DNA from: an uncultured Clostridia bacterium | GTDB taxonomy: Bacteria > Bacillota > Clostridia > Peptostreptococcales > Anaerovoracaceae | Direction: 5' to 3' | DNA: 11,038 bases | Assembly (NCBI GenBank): GCA_938046095.1 | Contig: CALIXS010000021.1 | Span: 1 to 11,038 of the forward strand | In this document: in pieces, positions 1 through 6,880 of the stretch | How the letters are laid out: every line of letters starts with the position of its first letter | Numbering within the stretch: the stretch's first letter is position 1 | Made by a program: the position numbers and the translations under genes | Notes under the pieces: generated by a model | Databases searched by the model: none | What the model saw: the letters and a program-made list of their open reading frames with translations, nothing else | What the model was told of the DNA's origin: nothing

Positions 1-134
1 CCAACAACGACACACATAAGCATTAGCAAATACAGTATTGTTGTTCCTATGGCAAGTAAAAATGTCAGAAATGCAGTGAGGATACTTAACACCAAGCTAA
101 TTGGAAATAAGATTATTTTTAATATCCATCTCAT
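1..134 (-). CDS. CD1845-like small membrane protein, partial (N-terminal 44 residues)
   Basis: The reading frame begins at ATG 134-132 and runs off the left edge, so only 44 codons are visible. It starts MRWILKIILFPISLVLSILT and is almost wholly hydrophobic, with one or two membrane segments. A GGAGG ribosome binding site lies about 6 nt upstream, and the rlmD stop codon is only 18 nt before the ATG. The opening (basic and aromatic residues, then I/L-rich sequence with a Pro near residue 11) resembles, from memory, the small CD1845-family proteins found near the ends of Tn1549/CTn5-like conjugative elements. That family match is recall, not a search result. The AT-rich composition matches the rlmD tail and differs from the rest of the window. 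Function is unknown; a generic small membrane protein is the alternative. Confidence 0.6.
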   Translation of the reverse strand, partial: MRWILKIILFPISLVLSILTAFLTFLLAIGTTILYLLMLMCVVV

Positions 135-450
135 AAATACCCTCCATTTCTACTAAATCATTTTAAAATGCCTTAACGCATCCATGATAGCTTCCTCTTT
201 TTCCGGTGTGCATTGTGGAATAACCTGTTTCTCTTTTTTTGATTTATTATAATGCTCCCTCAGTACAATTCCACATTTCTTTTTAATCTGTGCAATATAG
301 AGTGTCGAAACCTTTAAATCAAATTTTTCCAATATATATTCCTTAATTTGTGCATAAGACGCTTTACTTTCAGCACTTGTCAAATCAAGCTCATCAAGCT
401 TAATTTCAACATCTATATGCTTATCGACATTAAGTTTGGACAATAACGCT
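1..450. mobile_element. Putative end of an integrated conjugative/mobilizable element in rlmD
   Basis: Three independent signs coincide. GC content by hand count is about 32.5% over 181-420 and about 33% over 1-120, against about 48% over 481-720. The change falls inside rlmD, just where the conserved catalytic core (HVETVALLSKL, about 427-466) ends and a ~90-residue extra tail begins. The next gene resembles a small membrane protein typical of such elements. The 3' end of rum/rlmD genes is, from general knowledge, a target of serine-recombinase phages and elements. The recombinase gene and the other end are not in the window, so this is an inference. The boundary is approximate. Confidence 0.55.
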
Positions 451-1607
451 ACCGTCTCGACATGCCGTGTCCAGACGAAATTGTCATACGCCTGTATTGT
501 TACAGGCTCATATCCCGATGAAATGAAGTGTTCAAGGTCTGCTGCGCAAGTCTTCGGATTGCACGAAATATAGACTATCTCCGGTACGCCATATGATGCT
601 ACGCGTGAGACCGCCTTTTCACGCATACCTATGCGCGGCGGATCGACGATTATCACATCGGGGTGTTCGGATACTCCATCGAGTGTTTCGAAGACGTCAC
701 CGCATATGAATTCGCAATTTTTTATTCCGTTCAGGATCGCATTGGCCTTAGCGGCCTCCACAGAATCAGCCGCGAGCTCAATACCGATAACCTTTGCCGC
801 ACTTTTTGCTGCAATCTGACTTATTGTTCCGGTGCCGCAGTATAGATCAAACAGAGTCTTTCCGTTTATGTTTTTTAATAATGAAACCGCATCGTCATAC
901 ATGCGTTCGACAGCTTCAACATTCGTCTGAAAGAAAGAGAAGGCGTTCACCTTGAATCTGAGGCCGTTGATCATTTCATAATAATAATTCCTTCCGAAGA
1001 GCACCTTCATTTTATCGCAATATACAGCATCGGCGAGCCGGTCGTTTAACGTTCGCAGTATACCGACTACCGTACCCTCGAGCTTCAGCGAAAGAATCAT
1101 CTTCACAAATCCGATCTCGTCGAAGCCGTCCTCGGATGACGTGACGATATTTATCAGGAGCTCTCCCGTCCTCATCCCTTTTCTGACTATCAGATTACGA
1201 AGGAGTCCCTCGTGCGTTTTCTTGTGATAATGCGTATAATCGTTCGATATGCAAAAATCGAGAGTCCGTCTCAGGATCACGTTGAAATCGTCCGCGACGA
1301 GTTGACAGTCGTCAACTGTTATGATCGACATGAAGCTTCCGGTTTTGTGCATGCCGAGTGTCATTTCTCCACCCTTGACAAGATCACCGAACGTGTACTC
1401 CATCTTATTGCGATATCCGTATCTCGAACGCTCCTTCGCCGGAATCACTCCCTTGTAGCACGACAAATCGACGCCATGCAAACAGAGACACTCGCGCACC
1501 TCTTTGTCCTTTGCCGCCAATGTCTCTTCATAAACCATCCCGTTGTACTTACAGCCACCACAGACAGTGCGATGTTTACACGGTTCAAAATTCGCCATAA
1601 TTGTCAT
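153..1607 (-). CDS. rlmD: RlmD/RumA-type RNA uracil-5-methyltransferase with an exchanged C-terminal tail
   Basis: This is a TrmA/RlmD-family enzyme that transfers a methyl group from S-adenosylmethionine to C5 of a uracil in 23S rRNA; the exact nucleotide is not readable from sequence. The [4Fe-4S] ligands are C10, C16, C19 and C101 (CxxxxxCGGC then DDCQL). Further motifs are FFQTN at 226-230, the SAM-binding LYCGTGT at 255-261, DPPR at 322-325, the catalytic cysteine C349 in SCNP, and the base E384 in HVET. The usual N-terminal TRAM domain is absent; the protein starts directly at the iron-sulfur motif. Residues from about 393 to 484 form a Lys/Glu-rich tail not needed by the family and encoded in AT-rich DNA. 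The start overlaps tgt by 23 nt; M4 (1598) is an alternative and neither has a strong ribosome binding site, so translational coupling is likely. The enzyme class is secure, but RlmD versus RlmC/TrmA specificity is less so. Confidence 0.85.
   Translation of the reverse strand: MTIMANFEPCKHRTVCGGCKYNGMVYEETLAAKDKEVRECLCLHGVDLSCYKGVIPAKERSRYGYRNKMEYTFGDLVKGGEMTLGMHKTGSFMSIITVDDCQLVADDFNVILRRTLDFCISNDYTHYHKKTHEGLLRNLIVRKGMRTGELLINIVTSSEDGFDEIGFVKMILSLKLEGTVVGILRTLNDRLADAVYCDKMKVLFGRNYYYEMINGLRFKVNAFSFFQTNVEAVERMYDDAVSLLKNINGKTLFDLYCGTGTISQIAAKSAAKVIGIELAADSVEAAKANAILNGIKNCEFICGDVFETLDGVSEHPDVIIVDPPRIGMREKAVSRVASYGVPEIVYISCNPKTCAADLEHFISSGYEPVTIQAYDNFVWTRHVETVALLSKLNVDKHIDVEIKLDELDLTSAESKASYAQIKEYILEKFDLKVSTLYIAQIKKKCGIVLREHYNKSKKEKQVIPQCTPEKEEAIMDALRHFKMI
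436..466 (-). other. Predicted attachment-site junction in the HVETV codons of rlmD
   Basis: This stretch encodes the last conserved residues of the methyltransferase core (roughly HVETVALLSK) and coincides with the drop from about 48% to about 33% GC. An element that recombines here keeps the essential HVET catalytic-base codons and swaps everything downstream. No second copy of the core site is visible, because the other element end is outside the window. The exact crossover cannot be placed from one end. Confidence 0.4.
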
Positions 1608-2706
1608 AAAACGTTTTCTTGTATTCTAAAAAGCGATCCTCCATTATCGCCTTACGTATATTCATCATCATATTTTCGAGGAACTGAATATTATGTATCG
1701 AAAGAAGCGTTGCACTCAGCATCTCGCCCGCCTTGAACAAATGCCTGAGATATGCTCTGGAATAATTACGGCATGTATAGCAGTCACACTGCGCATCGAG
1801 TCGTCCGAAGTCCCTCTCGTACTTTGCGTTTTTGATATTTACCCTGCCGTGCGTTGTTGTCGCCATGCCGTGACGGGCAATTCTTGTAGGCTGAACACAG
1901 TCAAACATATCTATTCCGCGTTCGACCCCCTCAAAGATATAATCTGCCGTGCCTACACCCATCAGATATCTTGGTTTTTCTTCGGGCAAAAGATCGACAC
2001 AGCCGTCCATAACTTCAAGCATCATCTCCTTAGGCTCGCCGACGGAAAGTCCGCCTATCGCATATCCCGGCAGATCAAGATCGACTATCTGCTCAGCACT
2101 CTCACGTCTCAGATCACGGTACATGCCTCCCTGCATTATTCCGAACAAAGACCGGCTCTCCGTATTTTTGTGTGCCGCCTTACAACGCTTAAGCCAGCGG
2201 GTCGTCAACTCAAGCGACTTTCTTACGTATGAACGGTCGGCGGGGTACGGTGTGCATTCGTCAAAAGCCATCATTATATCAGAACCGAGCGAGTTCTGCA
2301 CCTCGACCGCCATTTCGGGAGTCAGAATTCTCGAAGAACCATCTATATGACTCCTGAACGTAACTCCCTCTTCCGAAATCTTGCGCAGACGACCGAGCGA
2401 GAACACCTGAAATCCGCCGCTGTCTGTCAGGATCGCGCCGTCCCAGTTCATAAATCTATGAAGCCCGCCGGCCTCCCTTACTGCTTCGTGCCCCGGTCTG
2501 AGGAAAAGGTGATACGTATTCCCGAGCAAAATGCGGGCGCCCGTTTCTATTACCTGCTCGGGAGTCAGCGCCTTTACCGCCCCCTGCGTCCCGACAGGCA
2601 TAAAAACGGGGGTCGGTATGCTCCCGTGAGGTGTATGAAGAACTCCCGCTCTTGCACCCGTCCTGGCATCACGTTTTATAAGCTCATACGTGACTGCATC
2701 ACTCAT
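1585..2706 (-). CDS. tgt: Queuine/preQ1 tRNA-guanine transglycosylase
   Basis: Tgt swaps the guanine at position 34 of GUN-anticodon tRNAs for preQ1, the base-exchange step of bacterial queuosine synthesis; QueA then acts on the product. The 373-residue length is normal. D95 in DSGGFQ (95-100) is the general acid/base. D269 in MFDC (267-270) is the position expected for the nucleophile, followed by PTR. The zinc site is C307, C309, C312 and H338 (CxCx2C...H). The frame stays open a further 46 codons upstream, but those lie inside the previous gene. I chose the ATG at 2706 because it begins the family-typical MSDAVTYELIKRD sequence and has GGAG about 9 nt upstream. It overlaps the end of the DUF308 gene by 8 nt, and its own 3' end overlaps rlmD. 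Confidence 0.96.
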   Translation of the reverse strand: MSDAVTYELIKRDARTGARAGVLHTPHGSIPTPVFMPVGTQGAVKALTPEQVIETGARILLGNTYHLFLRPGHEAVREAGGLHRFMNWDGAILTDSGGFQVFSLGRLRKISEEGVTFRSHIDGSSRILTPEMAVEVQNSLGSDIMMAFDECTPYPADRSYVRKSLELTTRWLKRCKAAHKNTESRSLFGIMQGGMYRDLRRESAEQIVDLDLPGYAIGGLSVGEPKEMMLEVMDGCVDLLPEEKPRYLMGVGTADYIFEGVERGIDMFDCVQPTRIARHGMATTTHGRVNIKNAKYERDFGRLDAQCDCYTCRNYSRAYLRHLFKAGEMLSATLLSIHNIQFLENMMMNIRKAIMEDRFLEYKKTFYDNYGEF

Positions 2707-3541
2707 CGCAGCTCTCCGTTTTTTTATCGTCGGCAACCGTAAACGGATCGTCTTTTGCGGTATCTTCCGTTGATGCATCTTCAGGCTGCGAATGTCCGTC
2801 AGTCTGCGTTGCGTCATCATCAGGCGCCGCCGAAACGGGTACATATGTCATCACATGCCCCTGTGCAGGCGCCTGATCAGACTGAGCTATTTCAGACTGC
2901 GTCGTTTCAGACTGCATCGTTTCGGACTGCGACATTGACGGTGTTTGCGTCACGTCCGCGGCATCGGCACCCTCCCCGACATGCGACTGACACTTTACAT
3001 AACGGCTCCTTACGACTCCCACTCTTCCCGCTATAAGGATCGACATCAGGCCGTCTATTATAAGTGCGACCGCTACGAGTATCATCAGAGAAGAAACCGT
3101 GCTGAACGGATTCCAGAAGATGACTGCAGCAAAGCCGATACATATAAGACCCATGAGGAGAGTATGCGTCCATTTGAGGTCATCATATTTTTTGCTGCTC
3201 ACTCCCTCAATAATATCGCTTATTCCGTGAATCGCAAGTATTATGGAAAATATCCATCCGACAAATCCGATAAACGTTCCGGGACTGAAGGCGAGTACAA
3301 GGCCGATAGCGAGTATCATGACCCCGATAATTATATCCCCGTACGACGAAAGTCCCTTATTTTTGTCGAAGAGATATCCCAGAACGGCTGAGATACCTGC
3401 GGCTATCAGAATGTAACCGATTATCCTTATTATGGTCTCCACCGCCGTGTGAGGGTTTCTCAAAATCAATATGCCTGTTATAAGGCTTATAATGCCCATT
3501 ACGAGCATGCTCCACTTGAATGATTTCAGAAAGTCTCTCAT
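2699..3541 (-). CDS. HdeD/DUF308-like six-helix membrane protein with repetitive acidic tail
   Basis: Residues 1-175 contain about six hydrophobic helices (near 10-28, 36-57, 68-86, 90-112, 126-143 and 148-171), arranged as repeated two-helix units with short polar turns. This is the pattern of the HdeD/DUF308 family. E. coli HdeD is linked to acid resistance, but most members, including this one, have no known function. Residues 185-280 are a low-complexity tail rich in S, T, Q, D and E, containing four QS(E/D)xx pentapeptides at 205-224. Such a long tail is unusual for the family. A GAGG site lies 8 nt before the ATG. The gene sits between queA (25-nt gap) and tgt (8-nt overlap), an uncommon insertion into a conserved gene pair. 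Membrane location is clear; role is unknown. Confidence 0.8.
   Translation of the reverse strand: MRDFLKSFKWSMLVMGIISLITGILILRNPHTAVETIIRIIGYILIAAGISAVLGYLFDKNKGLSSYGDIIIGVMILAIGLVLAFSPGTFIGFVGWIFSIILAIHGISDIIEGVSSKKYDDLKWTHTLLMGLICIGFAAVIFWNPFSTVSSLMILVAVALIIDGLMSILIAGRVGVVRSRYVKCQSHVGEGADAADVTQTPSMSQSETMQSETTQSEIAQSDQAPAQGHVMTYVPVSAAPDDDATQTDGHSQPEDASTEDTAKDDPFTVADDKKTESCDE
2870..2929 (-). repeat. Four tandem 15-bp units encoding QS(E/D)xx
   Basis: Four consecutive 15-bp units in the DUF308 gene read CAG-TCN-GA(A/T) followed by two variable codons, giving QSETM, QSETT, QSEIA and QSDQA. The first two units are nearly identical at DNA level and the later ones have diverged, consistent with stepwise tandem duplication. 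In-frame gain or loss of units would change tail length without breaking the gene. Confidence 0.85.
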
Positions 3542-3566
3542 TTTGATTACCTCTTTACGTATTGCT

Positions 3567-4622
3567 CTATTTTATAAGCATGGCATCGCCATAGCTGAAA
3601 AACCTGTATTTTTGGCGTACCGCCTCATTATACGCCCCGAGTATGTGTTCTCTGTTGTAAAGGGCCGATACGAGCATGATGAGCGTCGATTCCGGCAAAT
3701 GAAAATTCGTAATCAAAGCGTCAACTATCCTGAATTTGTAGCCAGGATAAATAAATATATCTGTGCTGCCGCTTCCGCACGCAATCAGGTATTTGCCTAA
3801 TGCTTCATCCATATATGCGGCGCTTTCCAGCGTCCTTGCCGACGTCGTCCCGACCGTTACTATACGCCCTCCCGCAAGTATCGTCTCGTTGATCGTGCAT
3901 GCCGCCTTCCCGCTCACGCAGTACTGCTCAAAGTGCATGTGGTGATCTTTTATATTATCGCATTTTACCGGTCTGAACGTTCCGATACCGACGTGAAGCG
4001 TAAGATATGCACACTTCACGCCCTTTTCCTCCGCTTTGGCCAGCAAATCCTCAGTAAAATGAAGTCCGGCGGTAGGCGCAGCTACGGATCCCTCTTCCCT
4101 GCAATACACCGTCTGATAATCGTCCTTATCCTCGGGTGTTTCCGGACGGTTGATATACGGCGGCAGCGGCATCCGGCCCATTTCCTCGAGGCGCTCCATA
4201 AATATACCGTCGTAGCTGAAGCTGACGATTCTCGTACCGTCCTCTCCTCTGCCGTTTATCCGCGCCCTCAGCGCTTTGCCCGGCTCGTCGGAAAATACGA
4301 CGACATCACCGTCAGTGAGCCGTCTCCCCGGTCTTACCATGGTTTCCCATTCGTCGTCACCTATACGTTTGATTAGCAGAAACTCAATGCGCGCCCCTGT
4401 CTCCGACTTTACCCCGTAAAGCCTTGCCGGTATTACCTTCGAATCGTTTAGAACAAGGCAGTCCCCCTCATTAAGGTAATCTGTTATATCGTAAAAATGT
4501 CTGTGCTCTATCGTGTTTCTTTCTCTGTCCAGGACCATAAGCCTGCACGATTCTCTCTCCTTTACGGGCTTTTGTGCTATCAGCTCCTCGGGCAGTTCAT
4601 AATAAAATTCTTCTGTTCGCAT
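3567..4622 (-). CDS. queA: S-adenosylmethionine:tRNA ribosyltransferase-isomerase
   Basis: QueA moves the ribosyl group of S-adenosylmethionine onto preQ1 in tRNA, producing epoxyqueuosine; it acts directly after Tgt, encoded two genes downstream. The 351-residue length fits the family. Family motifs in order are LNDSKVIPARL (58-68), GRMPLPPYI (149-157), GSVAAPTAGLHFT (178-190), HVGIGTFRPV (210-219), VGTTSARTLES (257-267), TNFHLPESTLIM (305-316) and FFSYGDAMLI (341-350). The ATG at 4622 shares its A with the ruvB stop codon (TGATG), so I prefer it over the GTG one codon upstream at 4625. No strong independent ribosome binding site is seen, which suggests translational coupling to ruvB. The protein appears intact. 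Confidence 0.97.
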   Translation of the reverse strand: MRTEEFYYELPEELIAQKPVKERESCRLMVLDRERNTIEHRHFYDITDYLNEGDCLVLNDSKVIPARLYGVKSETGARIEFLLIKRIGDDEWETMVRPGRRLTDGDVVVFSDEPGKALRARINGRGEDGTRIVSFSYDGIFMERLEEMGRMPLPPYINRPETPEDKDDYQTVYCREEGSVAAPTAGLHFTEDLLAKAEEKGVKCAYLTLHVGIGTFRPVKCDNIKDHHMHFEQYCVSGKAACTINETILAGGRIVTVGTTSARTLESAAYMDEALGKYLIACGSGSTDIFIYPGYKFRIVDALITNFHLPESTLIMLVSALYNREHILGAYNEAVRQKYRFFSYGDAMLIK

Positions 4623-5686
4623 CACAAAAAACTCTGCTGTTCGTCTTCCTGCACATCATCATTATCTTCATCGGACGGTGTATATCGGATTCCCGTAAAT
4701 TCAAATCCAAGATGCCTGTATGCGGTCTCAGTCGCCATCCTGCCCTTCTGTGTACGGTATAAAAGACCGCGCTGTATAAGATACGGCTCATACGCATCCT
4801 CTATCGTTACGCGCTCCTCGCCTATCGATGCGGCTATCGTATCTATGCCGACAGGACCGCCGCCGAAGCGTGTGATTATTGTTTCCAATATTTCCCTGTC
4901 AAGCTTTTCGAGGCCGAGCTCATCAATGCCGAGCGCCCTGAGCGCTTCTCTTGTCATATCAATATCTATATATTCACGGCCGTTCACCTGAGAAAAATCG
5001 CGCACCCTCTTGAGTATCCTGTTCGCCACCCTCGGAGTTCCGCGCGAACACCTTGCCATTTCGGCAAGCGCCGGTTCGTCCGCCGGCATACACAGCAGCC
5101 TCGCCGAACGCCTTATTATCTCACAAAGATCGTCTTCACCGTATACCTCAAACTTATCCACGACGCCGAATCTGTCGCGAAGCGGCGCGGACAGACTGCC
5201 GGCCCTCGTCGTAGCGCCTATAAGCGTAAACTTGGCGATATCGAGCCTGATCGACCTCGCCGAAGGCCCCTTCCCTATTATTATATCAAGTGCAAAATCC
5301 TCCATTGCCGAATAGAGAACTTCTTCTACGGATCTGTTCAGTCTGTGTATTTCGTCAATGAATAAAACATCATTCTCGTTAAGATTTGTCAGTATGGCCG
5401 CGAGATCTCCCGCTCTGCCTATGGCCGGGCCGCTCGTTATCTTTATGTCGACGCCCAGTTCGTTCGCTATTATCCCTGCGAGTGTAGTCTTCCCCAAGCC
5501 CGGCGGACCATAGAAAAGTACATGGTCGAGAGGCTCACCCCTCAGCTTTGCCGCCTCAATAAAAACCTTAAGATTTTCTTTTACGTTTTTCTGACCTATA
5601 AAATCATCCAAGTACTGCGGTCTGAGTGTCGCTTCCTGACGCTCCTCCGAGATGCCTGCACTCGTCTGGGTAATTCTTTCTTCCAT
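4622..5686 (-). CDS. ruvB: Holliday junction branch migration ATPase RuvB
   Basis: RuvB is the AAA+ hexameric motor that, with RuvA, drives branch migration of Holliday junctions. Visible elements are Walker A GPPGLGKT (60-67), Walker B LFIDEIH (108-114), sensor 1 GATTR (157-161), the arginine finger R170 in PLRDRF, sensor 2 around RGTPRVANR (215-223), and the C-terminal winged-helix region from about GGGPVG (275-280) to RTQKGRMAT (311-319). The length of 354 is normal. A short acidic tail (338-350) follows the winged helix. The ATG at 5686 has AGAGGA about 6 nt upstream, overlapping the ruvA stop; the gap to ruvA is 10 nt. It belongs to the ruvCAB unit under the SOS-type promoter upstream of ruvC. 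Confidence 0.98.
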   Translation of the reverse strand: MEERITQTSAGISEERQEATLRPQYLDDFIGQKNVKENLKVFIEAAKLRGEPLDHVLFYGPPGLGKTTLAGIIANELGVDIKITSGPAIGRAGDLAAILTNLNENDVLFIDEIHRLNRSVEEVLYSAMEDFALDIIIGKGPSARSIRLDIAKFTLIGATTRAGSLSAPLRDRFGVVDKFEVYGEDDLCEIIRRSARLLCMPADEPALAEMARCSRGTPRVANRILKRVRDFSQVNGREYIDIDMTREALRALGIDELGLEKLDREILETIITRFGGGPVGIDTIAASIGEERVTIEDAYEPYLIQRGLLYRTQKGRMATETAYRHLGFEFTGIRYTPSDEDNDDVQEDEQQSFL

Positions 5687-5696
5687 CAGCTGTCCT

Positions 5697-6290
5697 CTAT
5701 AAGCTCTTCAGCGCCTGTTTTATATAATCCTCAACGGTGTACCCGTCGCCCTTCACCTTGCTGACGGCCGCAAGGGCCTCGTTTCTCGTATACCCGAGCG
5801 ACACGAGAGCATAAACCGCTTCCGTTTTTTCGTCCGACGCCTCAATTTCATCCTGCAATACCGTGTATTCTTCGACCGCTTCAAAAGAACCTATCTTGTC
5901 TTTAAGCTCGAGTATCAGTCTTTCTGCCGTCTTTTTGCCGACACCGTTAGCCTTTGATATGGTCTTGGCGTCTCCCGTCGCTATTGCACGTCTCAGATCG
6001 TCCGCCCTGAGAGTGCTCATTATGGACATCGCACCCTTCGCTCCTATTCCGCTTACGGTTATGAGAAGCTCAAACAGAGCAAGGTCATCCTTGCTGTCAA
6101 AGCCGTAGAGACTTATATCATCCTCCTTGACTATCATAGCCGTATAAACCGCGGCTTCCTCGCCGTCCGACATCTTGAAAAATGACGATCCCGACGGAAT
6201 AAACACCCTGAAGCCTATTCCGGACGAGGTTTCTATGATTATACTGCCGCCGTCCGCATGACTGACGTTTCCTCTTATAGTTCTGATCAC
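5697..6290 (-). CDS. ruvA: Holliday junction DNA-binding protein RuvA (GTG start)
   Basis: RuvA tetramers hold the Holliday junction in a square-planar form and load RuvB. The 197 residues show the three family domains: an N-terminal OB fold (about 1-63, starting VIRTIRGNV), two helix-hairpin-helix DNA-binding motifs (VSGIGAKGA near 79-87 and NGVGKKTAERL at 115-125), and the C-terminal RuvB-contact domain (about 155-197, with ALVSLGYTRNEA). The GTG at 6290 gives the correct N terminus, overlaps the ruvC stop by 4 nt (GTGA) and has GGAGG 8 nt upstream. An ATG 12 codons earlier would add residues foreign to the family and lies inside ruvC, so it is rejected. Confidence 0.96.
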   Translation of the reverse strand: MIRTIRGNVSHADGGSIIIETSSGIGFRVFIPSGSSFFKMSDGEEAAVYTAMIVKEDDISLYGFDSKDDLALFELLITVSGIGAKGAMSIMSTLRADDLRRAIATGDAKTISKANGVGKKTAERLILELKDKIGSFEAVEEYTVLQDEIEASDEKTEAVYALVSLGYTRNEALAAVSKVKGDGYTVEDYIKQALKSL

Positions 6291-6772
6291 CTGATGAGCC
6301 TCCTGCCCCTGCTGTGCCCGTGGCATATCGCTGCGGCTACGGCATCCGCCGTATCATCCGGCTTAGGTACCTCCTTGAGGTTAAGTATAGCCTTCACCAT
6401 CGCCTGCACCTGTTTCTTGTCGGCTCTGCCGTATCCCACGAGCGCCTGCTTGATCTCAAGCGGGGTATATTCTGCGATGCTCAGCCCTCTGTTTGCACAC
6501 GCCAGCAAGGCAACGCCTCTTGCCTCACCGACGAGAATTACCGTCTTGGCATTGTTTTGATAGAAGAGCTCCTCTATCGCCGCCTCCTCAGGCTCATATT
6601 CGGCAATTACCGAGCAAAGCTGTGAGTACAGATATCTTAATCTTTCCGGCATCTCCGCCCCGGCATCCGTCGTTATTGAGCCATAATCCACGACGCTGAA
6701 GCGGTTCCCGACAAAATCAAGAACACCCCAGCCCATTATAGCATATCCGGGGTCTATTCCCAATATTCTCAT
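6287..6772 (-). CDS. ruvC: Holliday junction resolvase RuvC
   Basis: RuvC is the RNase H-fold endonuclease that cuts Holliday junctions symmetrically. By alignment to the known active site (D7, E66, D138, D141 in E. coli), the four acidic residues are D7 (GIDPGY), E67 (AIEELF), D140 and D143 (DDTAD). All are present and the length of 161 is typical. The start at 6772 has AGGAG about 11 nt upstream, a slightly long spacing. It is the first gene of the minus-strand unit, followed by ruvA with a 4-nt overlap, and is preceded by a strong promoter with a LexA box. Many Firmicutes use RecU rather than RuvC as resolvase; a RuvC here fits Clostridia. Confidence 0.98.
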   Translation of the reverse strand: MRILGIDPGYAIMGWGVLDFVGNRFSVVDYGSITTDAGAEMPERLRYLYSQLCSVIAEYEPEEAAIEELFYQNNAKTVILVGEARGVALLACANRGLSIAEYTPLEIKQALVGYGRADKKQVQAMVKAILNLKEVPKPDDTADAVAAAICHGHSRGRRLIR

Positions 6773-6806
6773 GTAACGTCTTTCTCCTGTTTAAGGTAGT
6801 CATCCG

Positions 6807-6835
6807 ATTATAACATGAGAACGCATGTTTGTCTA
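6807..6835 (-). promoter_or_regulatory. Sigma-A promoter for the ruvCAB-queA-tgt unit
   Basis: On the minus strand, TAGACA (6835-6830) is separated by exactly 17 bp from TATAAT (6812-6807). The -10 box is extended by TG one base upstream. Eleven of twelve hexamer bases match consensus. The ruvC ATG lies about 35 nt further on, giving a short leader. Confidence 0.85.
6819..6830. promoter_or_regulatory. LexA/SOS box within the ruvC promoter
   Basis: The plus-strand sequence GAACGCATGTTT matches the Gram-positive LexA core GAACRNRYGTTY at every position. It lies in the 17-bp spacer and touches the -35 box of the ruvC promoter, a classic repressor position. Outer flanking bases (A before, G after) deviate from the longer consensus. 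RuvAB genes are known SOS members in Bacillus, so function fits. Confidence 0.75.
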
Positions 6836-6880
6836 TTTTGTCTGTTATTATAAACATCCTTCTTTATTTATTCTTTTATA

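Noticed and set aside
1212..2350. Several plus-strand open frames of 130-180 codons across rlmD and tgt
   Set aside because: All are antisense to genes with intact catalytic motifs and show no domain features of their own.
2707..2844. 46-residue N-terminal extension of Tgt from an upstream ATG at 2844
   Set aside because: It lies wholly inside the DUF308 gene, has no family similarity, and the ATG at 2706 has a proper ribosome binding site and the family-typical N terminus.
6291..6326. ATG-started longer RuvA (12 extra residues)
   Set aside because: The extra residues are not part of the RuvA OB fold; the GTG at 6290 has GGAGG at good spacing and overlaps the ruvC stop in the usual way.
6863..6868. 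A consensus -35 box for argR
   Set aside because: TTTATT matches TTGACA at only three positions; the promoter call rests on the extended -10 alone.
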